Assembly (NCBI RefSeq): GCF_002216065.1
Contig: NZ_CP022282.1
Location: forward strand, 1,302,001-1,366,000
From: Chryseobacterium sp. T16E-39
GTDB lineage: Bacteria; Bacteroidota; Bacteroidia; Flavobacteriales; Weeksellaceae
Length of the DNA stretch: 64,000 bases
Direction of reading: 5' to 3'
Numbering within the stretch: position 1 is the stretch's first letter; each line of letters starts with the position of its first letter. Of the stretch, positions 45,553 through 53,834 are shown piece after piece. The position numbers were made by a program, and so were the translations under genes. Under the pieces are notes generated by a model, which worked only from the letters and a program-made list of their open reading frames with translations, was not told the origin of the DNA and did no database searches.

Positions 45553-46515
45553 ATGGAAATATCACACTTCTGTATTGTAGAAATAAAAGGAATGGAGTTA
45601 GATAAAGACACATCTATTCCGTTTGAAAATTATTTTATTACAAATAAAGTTAAATCTTTACTTGAGCAAACAATTCCTTTTTTTAATCCTAATGAATTTT
45701 TAAAAATTTTTGGAGCTGGTGACTTCAATAAAATAGCAGATGGAAACATATTTCTTCTTTTCAGTCTTTTCAAAAATTTTAATCAAAACCAGGCTCAGAA
45801 TCATGTTTTGGGCATGTTGACTCATTTATGGCGAATAAAAGACAATAGTGTACACAGTGGACAATTTTTTTTCATACCACGTGGCCCCGAAGAAGTAGGT
45901 TATTACAGGGGCACAATGCCAATCATCTACAATTCTACTGGAAGTGTAAATAAGACGTATTTCAGTAATGATGATTTTAAAAGTTTGGTTACATATATTA
46001 AAGAGCTTCAAAGTAGAACAAGTACTATAAAAGTAGATTATAGCAAAGATATGGAGGGAGGTGAATTAGGTCTATGGCAAAAAGTCATTCATTATGAAGA
46101 CTTAGGTAGGTTAGAACGAGGAATGTCTTTCATAACAAATGCGAGATCTGAAAGTCTATTACCCTTAAAAATTACTAATTATATTGCATTTTTAGAATGT
46201 CTATTTTCAACAAGTACTGACCGTATAAGTCATACTGTATCAGACAGAGTTTCAAAGTTTGTATCTAAATATAATAGTACTGACCAAAACACAAGCTACA
46301 GATTAGTAAAAGATTGTTACGATGTTAGATCTAAATACATTCATGGAACCGAGCTTGTAAGAAACAAAACATCAGCAGAACTAAAAATAATCAGTGTTAA
46401 ACTTGATGAAGTATGTAGACTTGTAATTAATAATATATTAACTAAAAATTTGACAATTTTTAATGATAATAATACAAATCTTGATTTATACTTCTCCTCA
46501 TTACAAGGCTCTTAA
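45553..46515 (+). CDS. HEPN (Apea-type) domain protein
   Basis: 320 residues. The C-terminal 130 residues match Apea-type HEPN domains: KITNYIAFLECLFSTSTDR, ISHTVSDRVSKFV and the RNase motif RxxxxH as RSKYIHG (Arg 259, His 264). The N-terminal 180 residues are a mixed sensor-like region of unknown type. HEPN proteins are commonly RNases in toxin or anti-phage systems. It lies alone just outside the prophage boundary, with AT-rich composition. No antitoxin gene is obvious, so the assignment to defence is inference. Confidence 0.65.
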   Translation: MEISHFCIVEIKGMELDKDTSIPFENYFITNKVKSLLEQTIPFFNPNEFLKIFGAGDFNKIADGNIFLLFSLFKNFNQNQAQNHVLGMLTHLWRIKDNSVHSGQFFFIPRGPEEVGYYRGTMPIIYNSTGSVNKTYFSNDDFKSLVTYIKELQSRTSTIKVDYSKDMEGGELGLWQKVIHYEDLGRLERGMSFITNARSESLLPLKITNYIAFLECLFSTSTDRISHTVSDRVSKFVSKYNSTDQNTSYRLVKDCYDVRSKYIHGTELVRNKTSAELKIISVKLDEVCRLVINNILTKNLTIFNDNNTNLDLYFSSLQGS

Positions 46516-46742
46516 TACTTAAAAATCCCCGCTTAATTGGGTGTTTTTTTTTCTTCTCATTTTGTTTAGTTAGTTTTTATACTTACTATATCATCCATCT
46601 GCTCCACGGATGCAAATTGCATAGCGGAGTATGTACAAGCGGAGATGATAAGGTAGAGTTTTCGTTTTATCAAGCTATTGTCAAAGAAAAACAACAAAAA
46701 TTCCCACTTAATTACATTATAATATGATTCTTAACTTATAGA
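46516..46742. other. Intergenic region
   Basis: 227 bases between convergent genes. A weak hairpin with a T9 run (about 46525-46553) may end the HEPN transcript. No coding potential is seen. Confidence 0.35.
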
Positions 46743-47147
46743 TTAAGGATTAACAATTCGTTTAGATTTACCAGTAAACACTATTATTTTGTTATAGGGA
46801 ATTTTTTCATCTTTCCCCAATAAATAAACTCTAATATCTGAAATTATTTCTCTCATGCCTTTAGAGCCTTCTTGCATTGATAATGTTTTACTTAATTCCA
46901 GCGCATGCTTTTTTGGCAACCATAAAAAGATTTCAAAAGTTAATTCATTTATACGCTTAAAGTCATTGGGTTGAGAAATCCAAATTGATAGCAATTCAGC
47001 TATTAATTCTGATTTTTTCTTTATTAGTACAGAATTTTTATATCTTTCTAATCTTTTAGCAAAAACAATAGCGATTATAGAAGCAGCTAAAGCGGCTATG
47101 ATCGTGGAAATTGGTTGTGCAATCTTTGAAAATTCGTCAAAAGTCAT
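46743..47147 (-). CDS. Small membrane protein of unknown function
   Basis: 134 residues. One transmembrane helix near the N-terminus (PISTIIAALAASIIAIVFAK, about 12-31) and a cytoplasmic helical part (KSELIAELLSIWIS; KKHALELSKTLSMQEGS). No named domain. It is the last chromosomal gene before the prophage boundary. Confidence 0.55.
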   Translation of the reverse strand: MTFDEFSKIAQPISTIIAALAASIIAIVFAKRLERYKNSVLIKKKSELIAELLSIWISQPNDFKRINELTFEIFLWLPKKHALELSKTLSMQEGSKGMREIISDIRVYLLGKDEKIPYNKIIVFTGKSKRIVNP

Positions 47148-47226
47148 AGTTTTTCTTGTAAATCTACTTAAAAAAATTAATTCAAATCCCTTTTATATGC
47201 AACAGCTATCTTCACATTATAGTTGT

Positions 47227-47358
47227 TTACTTTATATCTGGGAACATTGTAGCTTTAACAAATACAGCCCGGTTTTTGTTTCGCAGATGACTGGTTAATC
47301 CAAGGGCTTTAATGTATCTTACGAAAGAATAAAGGTGATCCGTTTTGGAGCGATACAT
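47227..47358 (-). CDS. Possible 43-residue ORF or gene remnant
   Basis: The frame from ATG at 47358 reads MYRSKTDHLYSFVRYIKALG and continues TSHLRNKNRAVFVKATMFP. The composition is protein-like and basic, but it has no upstream signals and no family that I recognise. It may be the scrap of a mobile-element gene beside the integration site. Confidence 0.25.
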   Translation of the reverse strand: MYRSKTDHLYSFVRYIKALGLTSHLRNKNRAVFVKATMFPDIK

Positions 47359-47625
47359 TTTATTTACAAAGTCTTGAATTTAAGAATACGCCAGTGTCTT
47401 CCAATACTCCCCATAACTTGAAATGCACCTCATGAGCAAATCAATACGGCATCACGATTAACGCAACAGCTCTTTGCAGTTTAGAATGTCGTTCTGATTC
47501 TTTTCCATAGCCACATGGAGTCTTACAGGATTAGATTGAGCAAAAGTCCCCATTAGAGTCTGAAAAAGACTAAACCGATGAAGAGTTAGAAGTAAGAAAG
47601 AAATTCAATTTTGGGGATATAAAAC

Positions 47626-47650
47626 GAAAAAGCCCCTCAATAGGGGCAAT
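47626..47650 (-). terminator. Terminator of the interrupted tRNA gene
   Basis: GCCCCT / AGGGGC stem (47633-47648) with a four-base loop and, on the minus strand, a T5 tail. It directly follows the 3' end of the tRNA fragment and supports the reading that this side is chromosomal. Confidence 0.6.
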
Positions 47651-47652
47651 TT

Positions 47653-47698
47653 GTGACCGCAGAAGGATTCGAACCCTCACTGTCGGAGCCGAAATCTG
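47653..47698 (-). tRNA. 3' fragment of a tRNA gene, candidate attL
   Basis: On the minus strand this reads as the 3' half of a tRNA: a T-arm GAGGG-TTCGAAT-CCTTC, then the acceptor strand TGCGGTC and a discriminator A. The preceding TTTCGGC would be the anticodon loop (UCG, Arg, if numbering is right). No matching 5' half follows; the sequence turns to AT-rich DNA. A duplicated 3' tRNA end is the classic scar of integrase-mediated insertion, with the intact tRNA expected at the far end, beyond this window. Confidence 0.55.
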
Positions 47699-47861
47699 CT
47701 TTATTGAATTTTTAATACGTATTAATCGTGTTTCTTCGGGGTTTTTATTATTCTTTTTTATCTAGATGTTACGGATTGTTACCGATTTTGTTACTCTTTT
47801 TATCCTTGATTTTTATCTCTATTTACGGTGTATTACCAATCATTACTTCCTTCGTGATTCC
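47699..47861. promoter_or_regulatory. Candidate integrase arm-site region
   Basis: Just inside the tRNA fragment, TGTTAC occurs three times at 47767-47772, 47777-47782 and 47789-47794 (10- and 12-base spacing). Repeated short sites next to an att core are typical of arm-type binding by tyrosine integrases. The plus-strand frame at 47728-47991 across it looks spurious. Confidence 0.4.
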
Positions 47862-48782
47862 TCATCCTTCAAAATTCATTGTTAATGGCAGTCTATATAA
47901 ATACCTTACTGGTATTGAACTAATTTTAGCAGGAGACCATTTAGCTTTAATTGTTTTAACTGTTCTCACAGCCTCATTATTGAAGTCCTGATTCTTTCCA
48001 GTCGCTTTAACGTCTGAGATACTTCCATCTTTTTCGACTATAAATGTAACTTCAGTTTTCACAGCACCTTCATCACCTTTCATTACAGACTCATCGAAAG
48101 CACTAGATACTTTATTTCTAAAAGCATTAACACCTCCTGGAAACTCTGCCGTTTGATCGACATCTGTGTATATATTTGAATCATTGGGAGACACATATCT
48201 CTGCTCCCTCGCCTCTTGCTTAATTTCAGAATTTTTCTGTTTATTTAATGCCAATATTAGCTTGTCATATGCCCTTTCACCTAGATACATGCCTTTATTA
48301 TACTTGATTGTTCTAAATGTACCATCCATATATTGAATTTTAATAGCTGATATCTTTAGGGTTTCAACAACATCAGTAAACCAAACATAATCAAATGACC
48401 ATGTTGAAACTTCTAAGTTTTCTACTGGTCCAATTCCTTTTAATGTCTTATAGAATCCTACTTTAGTTTTTACTAAGTCTCCAACCGGATTTTCTCCAGC
48501 AACAGTAAACCATATGTATTTAATAGTTTTTTTTGATGGATTAATAATTTTAAAAGTAGCACCAGTTGAAGAATATCCAGCAGTTGCATAGTATTCTATT
48601 ATACCTAGACCATATTTCTTAACATCAATAAATGGCTGAATTGCTTCATGTACTTCATTGTCTATTGAAGTTGCTTCTATGTCAGTATATGGTGGTGGAG
48701 ATATTGAACTCACCGAACTAGGTTCCGGCACAGATTGAGCAAATAGAATATTTGAAAATATAAGTAGTAATATTTTTTTCAC
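47862..48782 (-). CDS. Exported TonB-C-terminal-like protein
   Basis: 306 residues. A signal peptide (MKKILLLIFSNILFAQ) precedes a beta-rich middle region (IIEYYATAGYSSTGATFKI; YIWFTVAGENPVGD) and a C-terminal TonB-like domain (about 220-305: FPGGVNAFRNKVSSAFDES; VTFIVEKDGSISDVKATG; VRTVKTIKAKWSPA). It lacks the N-terminal membrane anchor of true TonB, so it is a soluble periplasmic relative. It lies between the att scar and the phage repressor, a common place for lysogenic cargo. Confidence 0.65.
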   Translation of the reverse strand: MKKILLLIFSNILFAQSVPEPSSVSSISPPPYTDIEATSIDNEVHEAIQPFIDVKKYGLGIIEYYATAGYSSTGATFKIINPSKKTIKYIWFTVAGENPVGDLVKTKVGFYKTLKGIGPVENLEVSTWSFDYVWFTDVVETLKISAIKIQYMDGTFRTIKYNKGMYLGERAYDKLILALNKQKNSEIKQEAREQRYVSPNDSNIYTDVDQTAEFPGGVNAFRNKVSSAFDESVMKGDEGAVKTEVTFIVEKDGSISDVKATGKNQDFNNEAVRTVKTIKAKWSPAKISSIPVRYLYRLPLTMNFEG

Positions 48783-48784
48783 CG

Positions 48785-49225
48785 TTATTGTTTTTGATAT
48801 CTTTCTTCAAATGGAGTTTCGAATATAGACATAAAATTATTATTGAAGGTCAGTAAAAGTACTCTTTTATTAATTTTCATACCATTATCCGTATATGACA
48901 ACTCTATGTAAGGATTTAATTTATTAGTAGCAGGAATTATTTTAAATAATCCGTCGATTACCTTTCCGGATTTCTTATCATGAAACGTAAAAATATCGTT
49001 TGCTTTAAAGTCGTAAATTGAATACGCATCAAGGTTAGGTACCCATTGATTACGATCAATACTAAATCTACCCCAATATTTCCACTGGCCCATTAGCTGA
49101 TTTTTTATAAAATCCACATTGTTTAAACTCTTCTTTTGAGGAATGTCAAAATCATCACTGAAGCTACAGCTTGTTGAGGTAATTCCATAAAATACAAGTA
49201 CTGAAATTAAAATTATTTTTTTCAT
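48785..49225 (-). CDS. Small lipoprotein
   Basis: 146 residues from Met at 49225. The lipobox is in VFYGITSTSCSFSD (Cys near 20). The body has the layout of lipocalin-like bacterial lipoproteins (LMGQWKYWGRFSIDRNQW; DIFTFHDKKSGKVIDG). It is directly upstream of the TonB-like gene with two bases between, so the two form one operon and are likely prophage cargo. Confidence 0.65.
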   Translation of the reverse strand: MKKIILISVLVFYGITSTSCSFSDDFDIPQKKSLNNVDFIKNQLMGQWKYWGRFSIDRNQWVPNLDAYSIYDFKANDIFTFHDKKSGKVIDGLFKIIPATNKLNPYIELSYTDNGMKINKRVLLLTFNNNFMSIFETPFEERYQKQ

Positions 49226-49443
49226 GTGATTTAGTTTCTGCAAATGTATAAAATTATAAAAAATCACATTTACGGATAACCGTAGCCTCATTTGGAGTAA
49301 TTCTAAATTTGAGAAAATAATTATTTTTATTTCATTGCCATATGAATTAATTTAATATATTAGCAATTCGTACATATGTATAAAATCAGCAACGAAACAT
49401 ATTAATATTTAGTATTTTTATTGAAGTTTATTAAATAATAATT

Positions 49444-49725
49444 ATGAAAACACTAAAACTAATTTTTGCAGCGTTATTGGTAGCAGCTACAATGTACTCT
49501 TGTTCATCCGATAGGGATAATGAATCATCAAATCAAAATGAGACTCCAAAGGTGAACTTTAAGAAGCTAAAAACTAATAATAACCAAAGAGAAACCAGCA
49601 AAGCTGGAGATACAATTAATGTGGCACAACCACAAAGATTTGACCCGGTAACTGGCGAAGAAATTTCGAATGATCAAGAACTCATTCCTCCAGGAGATGT
49701 TAAGCCACCTAAAGGAGGTAAATAA
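49444..49725 (+). CDS. Small lipoprotein
   Basis: 93 residues: signal with lipobox AATMYSCSSDRD (Cys 20), followed by a hydrophilic, probably disordered tail ending PPGDVKPPKGGK. Function unknown. It overlaps the next gene by 29 bases in another frame; the pair probably forms one unit. Confidence 0.6.
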   Translation: MKTLKLIFAALLVAATMYSCSSDRDNESSNQNETPKVNFKKLKTNNNQRETSKAGDTINVAQPQRFDPVTGEEISNDQELIPPGDVKPPKGGK

Positions 49726-50176
49726 GATAAAATACTCGACCCTTTCAGCACTGGGAACATTCTTAGTGCTGTATTCTTCTTTAATTCCTTTTTCGAATAC
49801 AATAATAGAAGCATTTTATCCAGAGGTTAAAAATATAAGTGTTGAAGCCGCTAGTAACAATTTATCGGCGGTTATTTGGTCTGTGTTTATTTGCCTACAA
49901 CCAGCTTTTCTCATTTTAGTTCGACATCTGAAGCCTTATGAAATTTCTTACGCATTCCCATTATTTACCTCGTTGTATTCTGCGTCTTTTTATTTTCTAC
50001 CACTTCTTGGCCATACCCCAAATGAGAATTTTTGGTTTTTCTTTTGGCTAATTATAATCACATTATTTCTTTTAAGCACTATGCAAGCTATTAACGTGGT
50101 TTTCAAGATTCAAAAAGTTAAAGAAAAGGCCTATATGAACGCCATGCAAAAAAAATACTCAAACGATATTAAATAA
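49697..50176 (+). CDS. Four-helix membrane protein
   Basis: 159 residues if the ATG at 49697 is used. Four hydrophobic helices (STLSALGTFLVLYSSLIPF; WSVFICLQPAFLILV; FPLFTSLYSASFYFLPLLG; WFFFWLIIITLFLLSTM). A strong GGAGG lies inside the first codons (about 49712), and an unusual later start is possible, so the N-terminus is uncertain. No family recognised. Confidence 0.5.
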   Translation: MLSHLKEVNKIKYSTLSALGTFLVLYSSLIPFSNTIIEAFYPEVKNISVEAASNNLSAVIWSVFICLQPAFLILVRHLKPYEISYAFPLFTSLYSASFYFLPLLGHTPNENFWFFFWLIIITLFLLSTMQAINVVFKIQKVKEKAYMNAMQKKYSNDIK

Positions 50177-50182
50177 ACTGTT

Positions 50183-50425
50183 ATGAGTAGAGATATGCAT
50201 ATTGTAGATGTTATAGAATCTTTGTTAGATAAAAATGAATATTTTTATGAAAAAGGAGATATTACACTTGAAAAATACCATTATAATAGCTTTTATCTGA
50301 TAGGTGAGCTCGAAAAAATGCTCCGAAATAGAGAAAAAAAGTTTATTCCAGATTTTGAAGTTGATGATTATAGTTTTGCTAAATTCAATTTGAATATATT
50401 GTATTTAAAAACAGGAAACAATTAA
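50183..50425 (+). CDS. Small hypothetical protein
   Basis: 80 residues, acidic and helical (DVIESLLDKNEYFYEKGDI; LIGELEKMLRNREKKF). It begins six bases after the membrane-protein gene. No recognised family. Confidence 0.5.
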   Translation: MSRDMHIVDVIESLLDKNEYFYEKGDITLEKYHYNSFYLIGELEKMLRNREKKFIPDFEVDDYSFAKFNLNILYLKTGNN

Positions 50426-50426
50426 T

Positions 50427-50930
50427 TTATGGTTTAGTTTGATCAAGAAACTCTTCATTCAATCTTTCTCTTTCAATTTCTTCTGGCTTTATCTTGAGAT
50501 ACTTTACAATATTTTTCAACAGCCCCCTATTAATGATCTGTGAAATTCTAAGATCTTCATTTAATTTTCCAACAGCATCAATTAAAACTTTCTGATCGTC
50601 CTCAAGTGACACGATGCGATTTAGAAGTAATTCCATTTGCTTTCCATGAGGAAGGTCCTTAATTGACTCCTTCGAACTTACGATTTCATCTGAATCAATT
50701 AGCATGTTTCCATTACCCGATATCAACCACTCATATTTTACTTGTGGATATACAGCAATAATTTCTTTTGCCAAATCTGCACTAAGATTATTTTTTCCGT
50801 TTAAGACATTATAAACCCTATCAACCCTTACATGACCAAGTGACTCAGAAAAGGTTTTTGGTTTAGTTTTCAAATATAAAATAAGATCATACAAATAGTG
50901 ATTGTATTTTCTTGTATCTGATTGTCTCAT
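50427..50930 (-). CDS. CI-like phage repressor
   Basis: 167 residues from Met at 50930. The N-terminal HTH (about 10-70) has the form LILYLKTKPKTFSESLGHVR ... VYNVLNGKNNLSADLAKEI with the motif YPQVKYEWLISGNGNM, common in Bacteroidetes phage XRE regulators. A helical C-terminus follows and there is no LexA-type peptidase domain. The gene faces the rightward early operon across a 253-base gap, the normal lysogeny switch layout. A 15-bp dyad lies right at its start. Confidence 0.8.
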   Translation of the reverse strand: MRQSDTRKYNHYLYDLILYLKTKPKTFSESLGHVRVDRVYNVLNGKNNLSADLAKEIIAVYPQVKYEWLISGNGNMLIDSDEIVSSKESIKDLPHGKQMELLLNRIVSLEDDQKVLIDAVGKLNEDLRISQIINRGLLKNIVKYLKIKPEEIERERLNEEFLDQTKP

Positions 50931-51183
50931 GTTGTAAATTTTACAATTTATTACTAATTCGCAAAGGTAAAATACAAAACACATTTAAAATTTAGTGTTT
51001 TCACGGTATTTATCTCTCTAAAAATAGCCCACATTCTATACACGACAAATAAATAGTGAAATTTTTCTCACTGTATATCAACACATTATAAAAAATATAC
51101 AACCCTTTACAATTGAATACTTTTTTATATTGTATTTTCTTGTATATTTGTACATATAAATACGAACATAATTACACAAAGAT
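50931..51183. promoter_or_regulatory. Lysogeny switch region
   Basis: Divergent control region. A perfect dyad TTGTAAA-T-TTTACAA (50932-50946) covers the leader of the repressor gene, and a half-site TTTACAA recurs at 51106-51112 near the rightward promoter. The -7 box TATATTTG (51143-51150) lies 34 bases before the early operon's first gene. TGTA/TACA half-sites overlap it. Confidence 0.5.
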
Positions 51184-51393
51184 ATGAATATTTCAGAACT
51201 GATACTGTATAGAATAGAAACCGATAAAGTTTTTCGCAGAGAATTAGCAGTTAAAATCGATTTATCTGAAAGACAAGTTCAAAATCTTGTTGAAAATCAC
51301 AGACAGGGCAAATCGGTAAGACTTCGAGACTCATTTGCTGTTGACTTCTATAAGTCAAAAGGGTACAACAAGAAACAAATCTTTTCAAACTAA
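51184..51393 (+). CDS. Small DNA-binding protein (Cro-like position)
   Basis: 69 residues. A helix-turn-helix-like segment (LAVKIDLSERQVQNLVEN) and basic residues. First gene rightward of the switch, where Cro or an early activator is expected. Family not recognised. Confidence 0.55.
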   Translation: MNISELILYRIETDKVFRRELAVKIDLSERQVQNLVENHRQGKSVRLRDSFAVDFYKSKGYNKKQIFSN

Positions 51394-51405
51394 AATTACA
51401 CAATC

Positions 51406-51735
51406 ATGCAAACATTAACATCAATATCTCAGCTTGAATCAATTGCCTTTCAAAGATTGGCTAATGAGAACTTTATCACAGGTGAAGTTGATTTTAACGC
51501 TTCTCTTGGTGCATATACAGGCTATTTACAGATAACATCAACTATATGCATTGATTTTACTGATTCAAGATTTTGCCTAACAGATGAAGGTGATGAAATT
51601 TCTAAAATCAGCCCAAATCTTGAAAAAGCGATTGAAAATTACCTTGATGTTAATTATAGGTCTAGCAATAATGATGATGAATATGACTTTGCAGACAATC
51701 AACGCAAAATGAACAGAGAAAACCAAATTCAATAA
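51406..51735 (+). CDS. Hypothetical phage protein
   Basis: 109 residues, acidic, with alternating strand-like segments (ITSTICIDFTDSRFCLTDEG) and a polar tail (NNDDEYDFADNQRKM). No family. Part of the early operon. Confidence 0.5.
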   Translation: MQTLTSISQLESIAFQRLANENFITGEVDFNASLGAYTGYLQITSTICIDFTDSRFCLTDEGDEISKISPNLEKAIENYLDVNYRSSNNDDEYDFADNQRKMNRENQIQ

Positions 51736-51749
51736 CCAAAAAACACAAT

Positions 51750-51938
51750 ATGAAAACATTATTAAACATTTTGATCGCCACTACTCTACTAGTTGTCATG
51801 TATGATATAGATAGAAATACATGTGAAAACAAATTGAATCTTTCACTTTCAATTTATGCCCTATCAGGTACTTTTTTATTCGGATTCTTTAGGGTGTTTT
51901 ATGATGAATTTGTTGAATATATAAATAGACCAAAATGA
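51750..51938 (+). CDS. Small membrane protein
   Basis: 62 residues with two hydrophobic segments (LLNILIATTLLVVMY; LSLSIYALSGTFLFGFF). No family. Its stop codon overlaps the start of the next small gene. Confidence 0.5.
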   Translation: MKTLLNILIATTLLVVMYDIDRNTCENKLNLSLSIYALSGTFLFGFFRVFYDEFVEYINRPK

Positions 51939-52075
51939 GATTAAAGAACAGATTTAAAAACAGGTTTATCTCTCACCAGAAATACATTGAATGGTTTACA
52001 GCGATGAATTTTAGAGCGACAGTGCTTTGTACTATCGCAAAAATAGAAGCAATCAAATTACGAAAATCAGCATGA
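51935..52075 (+). CDS. Very small basic phage protein
   Basis: 46 residues (MRLKNRFKNRFISHQKYIEW, then FTAMNFRATVLCTIAKIEAI). It starts in ATGA with the previous stop and ends in ATGA with the next start. These overlaps on both sides strongly support a real, translationally coupled gene, though it is short. No known family. Confidence 0.55.
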   Translation: MRLKNRFKNRFISHQKYIEWFTAMNFRATVLCTIAKIEAIKLRKSA

Positions 52076-52251
52076 AAAGTTTAAGCACAAAAATATTAGA
52101 GCAAATACCGATTGAACATATATATCGGTTTCTCGAACAAAAAAACGCTTCCAAAAAGCAGAATGGCGGTAGCAAGGTGGGATTATCTACCGCCAGCCGA
52201 AAGGCTAAAATCGATGCACTTGAAGCAATGGCAAGACAATTAGCAAAATAA
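52072..52251 (+). CDS. Hypothetical phage protein
   Basis: 59 residues from ATG at 52072 (MKSLSTKILEQIPIEHIYRF), chosen because it overlaps the preceding stop. Basic, helical C-terminus (RKAKIDALEAMARQLAK). No recognised family. Confidence 0.5.
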   Translation: MKSLSTKILEQIPIEHIYRFLEQKNASKKQNGGSKVGLSTASRKAKIDALEAMARQLAK

Positions 52252-52266
52252 ACAAACACACAATAT

Positions 52267-52458
52267 ATGACAATAGATACATATTTCACCGAAACTATTA
52301 ACAAACGAAAAGAGATTGTTAATAAAGCCGATTTGAATACTGCCCCTTTTTGGTTACGACAATTAAAGACGGCAATTACGATACACTCACCTATTGGACT
52401 TTCTTTTTTAGATAACAGATTAGGTGATGAATACTGGTTATTAATTTCTAAAAACTAA
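52267..52458 (+). CDS. Hypothetical phage protein
   Basis: 63 residues, no known domain (FTETINKRKEIVNKADLNTA; SPIGLSFLDNRLGDEYW). It lies just upstream of the annealing-protein gene and may be coupled with it. Confidence 0.45.
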   Translation: MTIDTYFTETINKRKEIVNKADLNTAPFWLRQLKTAITIHSPIGLSFLDNRLGDEYWLLISKN

Positions 52459-52462
52459 GCTC

Positions 52463-52987
52463 ATGGAAAACAAAACAATAATGATTACGACTGCTGACAT
52501 CAGTAAAACAAAAGATTTGATTTTGTCCGTTGATCAACTTAATACAGTAATCGGTAAAACACCAGCGAAAGCAAAAAAAAATAGACCCGCGAAAGGTGGT
52601 GGCACATGGACTTATGTTTCAGGTTCTTACATGAAAAAACAGCTTAATATGTTGTTTGGTTGGAATTGGGATTTCGAGATCGTTTCAGAGCAAATTTTAA
52701 TTGAAGCAGGTGAAGTGATCGTAAAAGGCAAATTAACATGCAGATCAAACGGCAACACTATTGTAAAAATGCAATATGGCAACAAGGACATCATGTTTAA
52801 AAAAGGTACAACAGTACCATTATCAATTGGTAATGATATGAAAGCCGCCGCCACTGATGCATTAAAGAAATGTGCTGCTGAACTGGGTATTGCACAAGAT
52901 GTTTATGCTCCTGCCGACTTTAAAGATGTTGAAGTAGTAAATGAAATTCCTTCTGGTAAATCAAACGCTGATAAAATGGCCTTATGA
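52463..52987 (+). CDS. Rad52/Sak-like single-strand annealing protein
   Basis: 174 residues. The core WTYVSGSYMKKQLNMLFGWN plus a central beta-hairpin (VIVKGKLTCRSNGNT) and IGNDMKAAATDALKKCAAEL resembles Rad52/22-type phage recombinases. It would anneal complementary single strands. The start of the exonuclease gene overlaps its stop by 4 bp, giving the annealase-exonuclease pair used for phage recombination. Confidence 0.8.
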   Translation: MENKTIMITTADISKTKDLILSVDQLNTVIGKTPAKAKKNRPAKGGGTWTYVSGSYMKKQLNMLFGWNWDFEIVSEQILIEAGEVIVKGKLTCRSNGNTIVKMQYGNKDIMFKKGTTVPLSIGNDMKAAATDALKKCAAELGIAQDVYAPADFKDVEVVNEIPSGKSNADKMAL

Positions 52988-53661
52988 TACGGTACGCAGT
53001 TTTTGAGACAGAAGAATTATGGCTGAATTTCAGAGCACCATATTTTACATCTAGTGAATCATCAGCGCTAATGCCAGAGCCCAAAAATAAAGCAGAAATA
53101 TTATCAGTGGGTGCAAAAACTTACGTTAGAAAATGCGCTGCATCTGTTTTAGCACCGCCACCATTACCGCAATACAATCATGCAATGGAACACGGTAAAA
53201 CCACCGAACCATTTGCAGTGCTTGAACTAGCAAAGCACTTGGGTAAATCAATTGAAGATGATGATTTTATCTACACTTCAAATAATGGTTTTGTCTTCTT
53301 CTATGATGACGAGTACAATTTGGGAGGAACGCCAGATGTAATAATGAAGGCGCTTAAAAAGTCTGCGGAAATAAAATGTCCGAACTCCGATACTCACTTG
53401 GAACATTTGACTTTTCTAACCCCAGAAGATGTGAAAATACATCTGCCAAAATATTACGGACAAATGCAGAGTAATATGTATTTAACTAAAACAGATGAAT
53501 GTATTTTCATGAGTTACGATAATCGTTTTTACAATGATAAACTGCACGAGCATTACATCCACGTTCCAAAAGATGACGAGTACATAGAAAGGCTTTTAAT
53601 CAAAGCTAAAGCCGGAAAAGACTACAAAGAACTAATACTAAAAACAATAAATGAAAAATGA
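52984..53661 (+). CDS. YqaJ-family recombination exonuclease
   Basis: 225 residues, YqaJ/lambda-Exo fold. Expected motifs: FTSSESSALMPEPKNKAEI, the EHGKTTEP helix (Glu 75), GGTPDVI (Asp 118) and AEIKCPN (Glu 129, Lys 131), the usual two-metal active site. It should digest one strand from DNA ends so that the annealing protein encoded just before it can load. Start by ATGA overlap. Confidence 0.85.
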   Translation: MIRYAVFETEELWLNFRAPYFTSSESSALMPEPKNKAEILSVGAKTYVRKCAASVLAPPPLPQYNHAMEHGKTTEPFAVLELAKHLGKSIEDDDFIYTSNNGFVFFYDDEYNLGGTPDVIMKALKKSAEIKCPNSDTHLEHLTFLTPEDVKIHLPKYYGQMQSNMYLTKTDECIFMSYDNRFYNDKLHEHYIHVPKDDEYIERLLIKAKAGKDYKELILKTINEK

Positions 53662-53834
53662 AAGTCTACGACAAAGAAGATCACCAAAACTTTGCAAGCT
53701 GGTATTTAGCCAAGCTACACAAAGTCCTCACGAAGTCAGAAATGAAATCCACACGAAAGAATTTTACTTACGACATGGATTATTACATGGAGCTTCCAAA
53801 CCCAAGTAAAAACATTAAAGTTTATAAGCCATGA
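53658..53834 (+). CDS. Small hypothetical phage protein
   Basis: 58 residues (MKVYDKEDHQNFASWYLAK ... FTYDMDYYMELPNPS). Its start overlaps the exonuclease stop and its TGA lies in the start of the next gene (ATGA), which supports it. No family recognised. Confidence 0.6.
   Translation: MKVYDKEDHQNFASWYLAKLHKVLTKSEMKSTRKNFTYDMDYYMELPNPSKNIKVYKP

Noticed and set aside
47728..47991. 87-codon hydrophobic plus-strand frame
   Set aside because: It lies over the TGTTAC repeats and the antisense end of the TonB-like gene; composition follows from the T-rich DNA.
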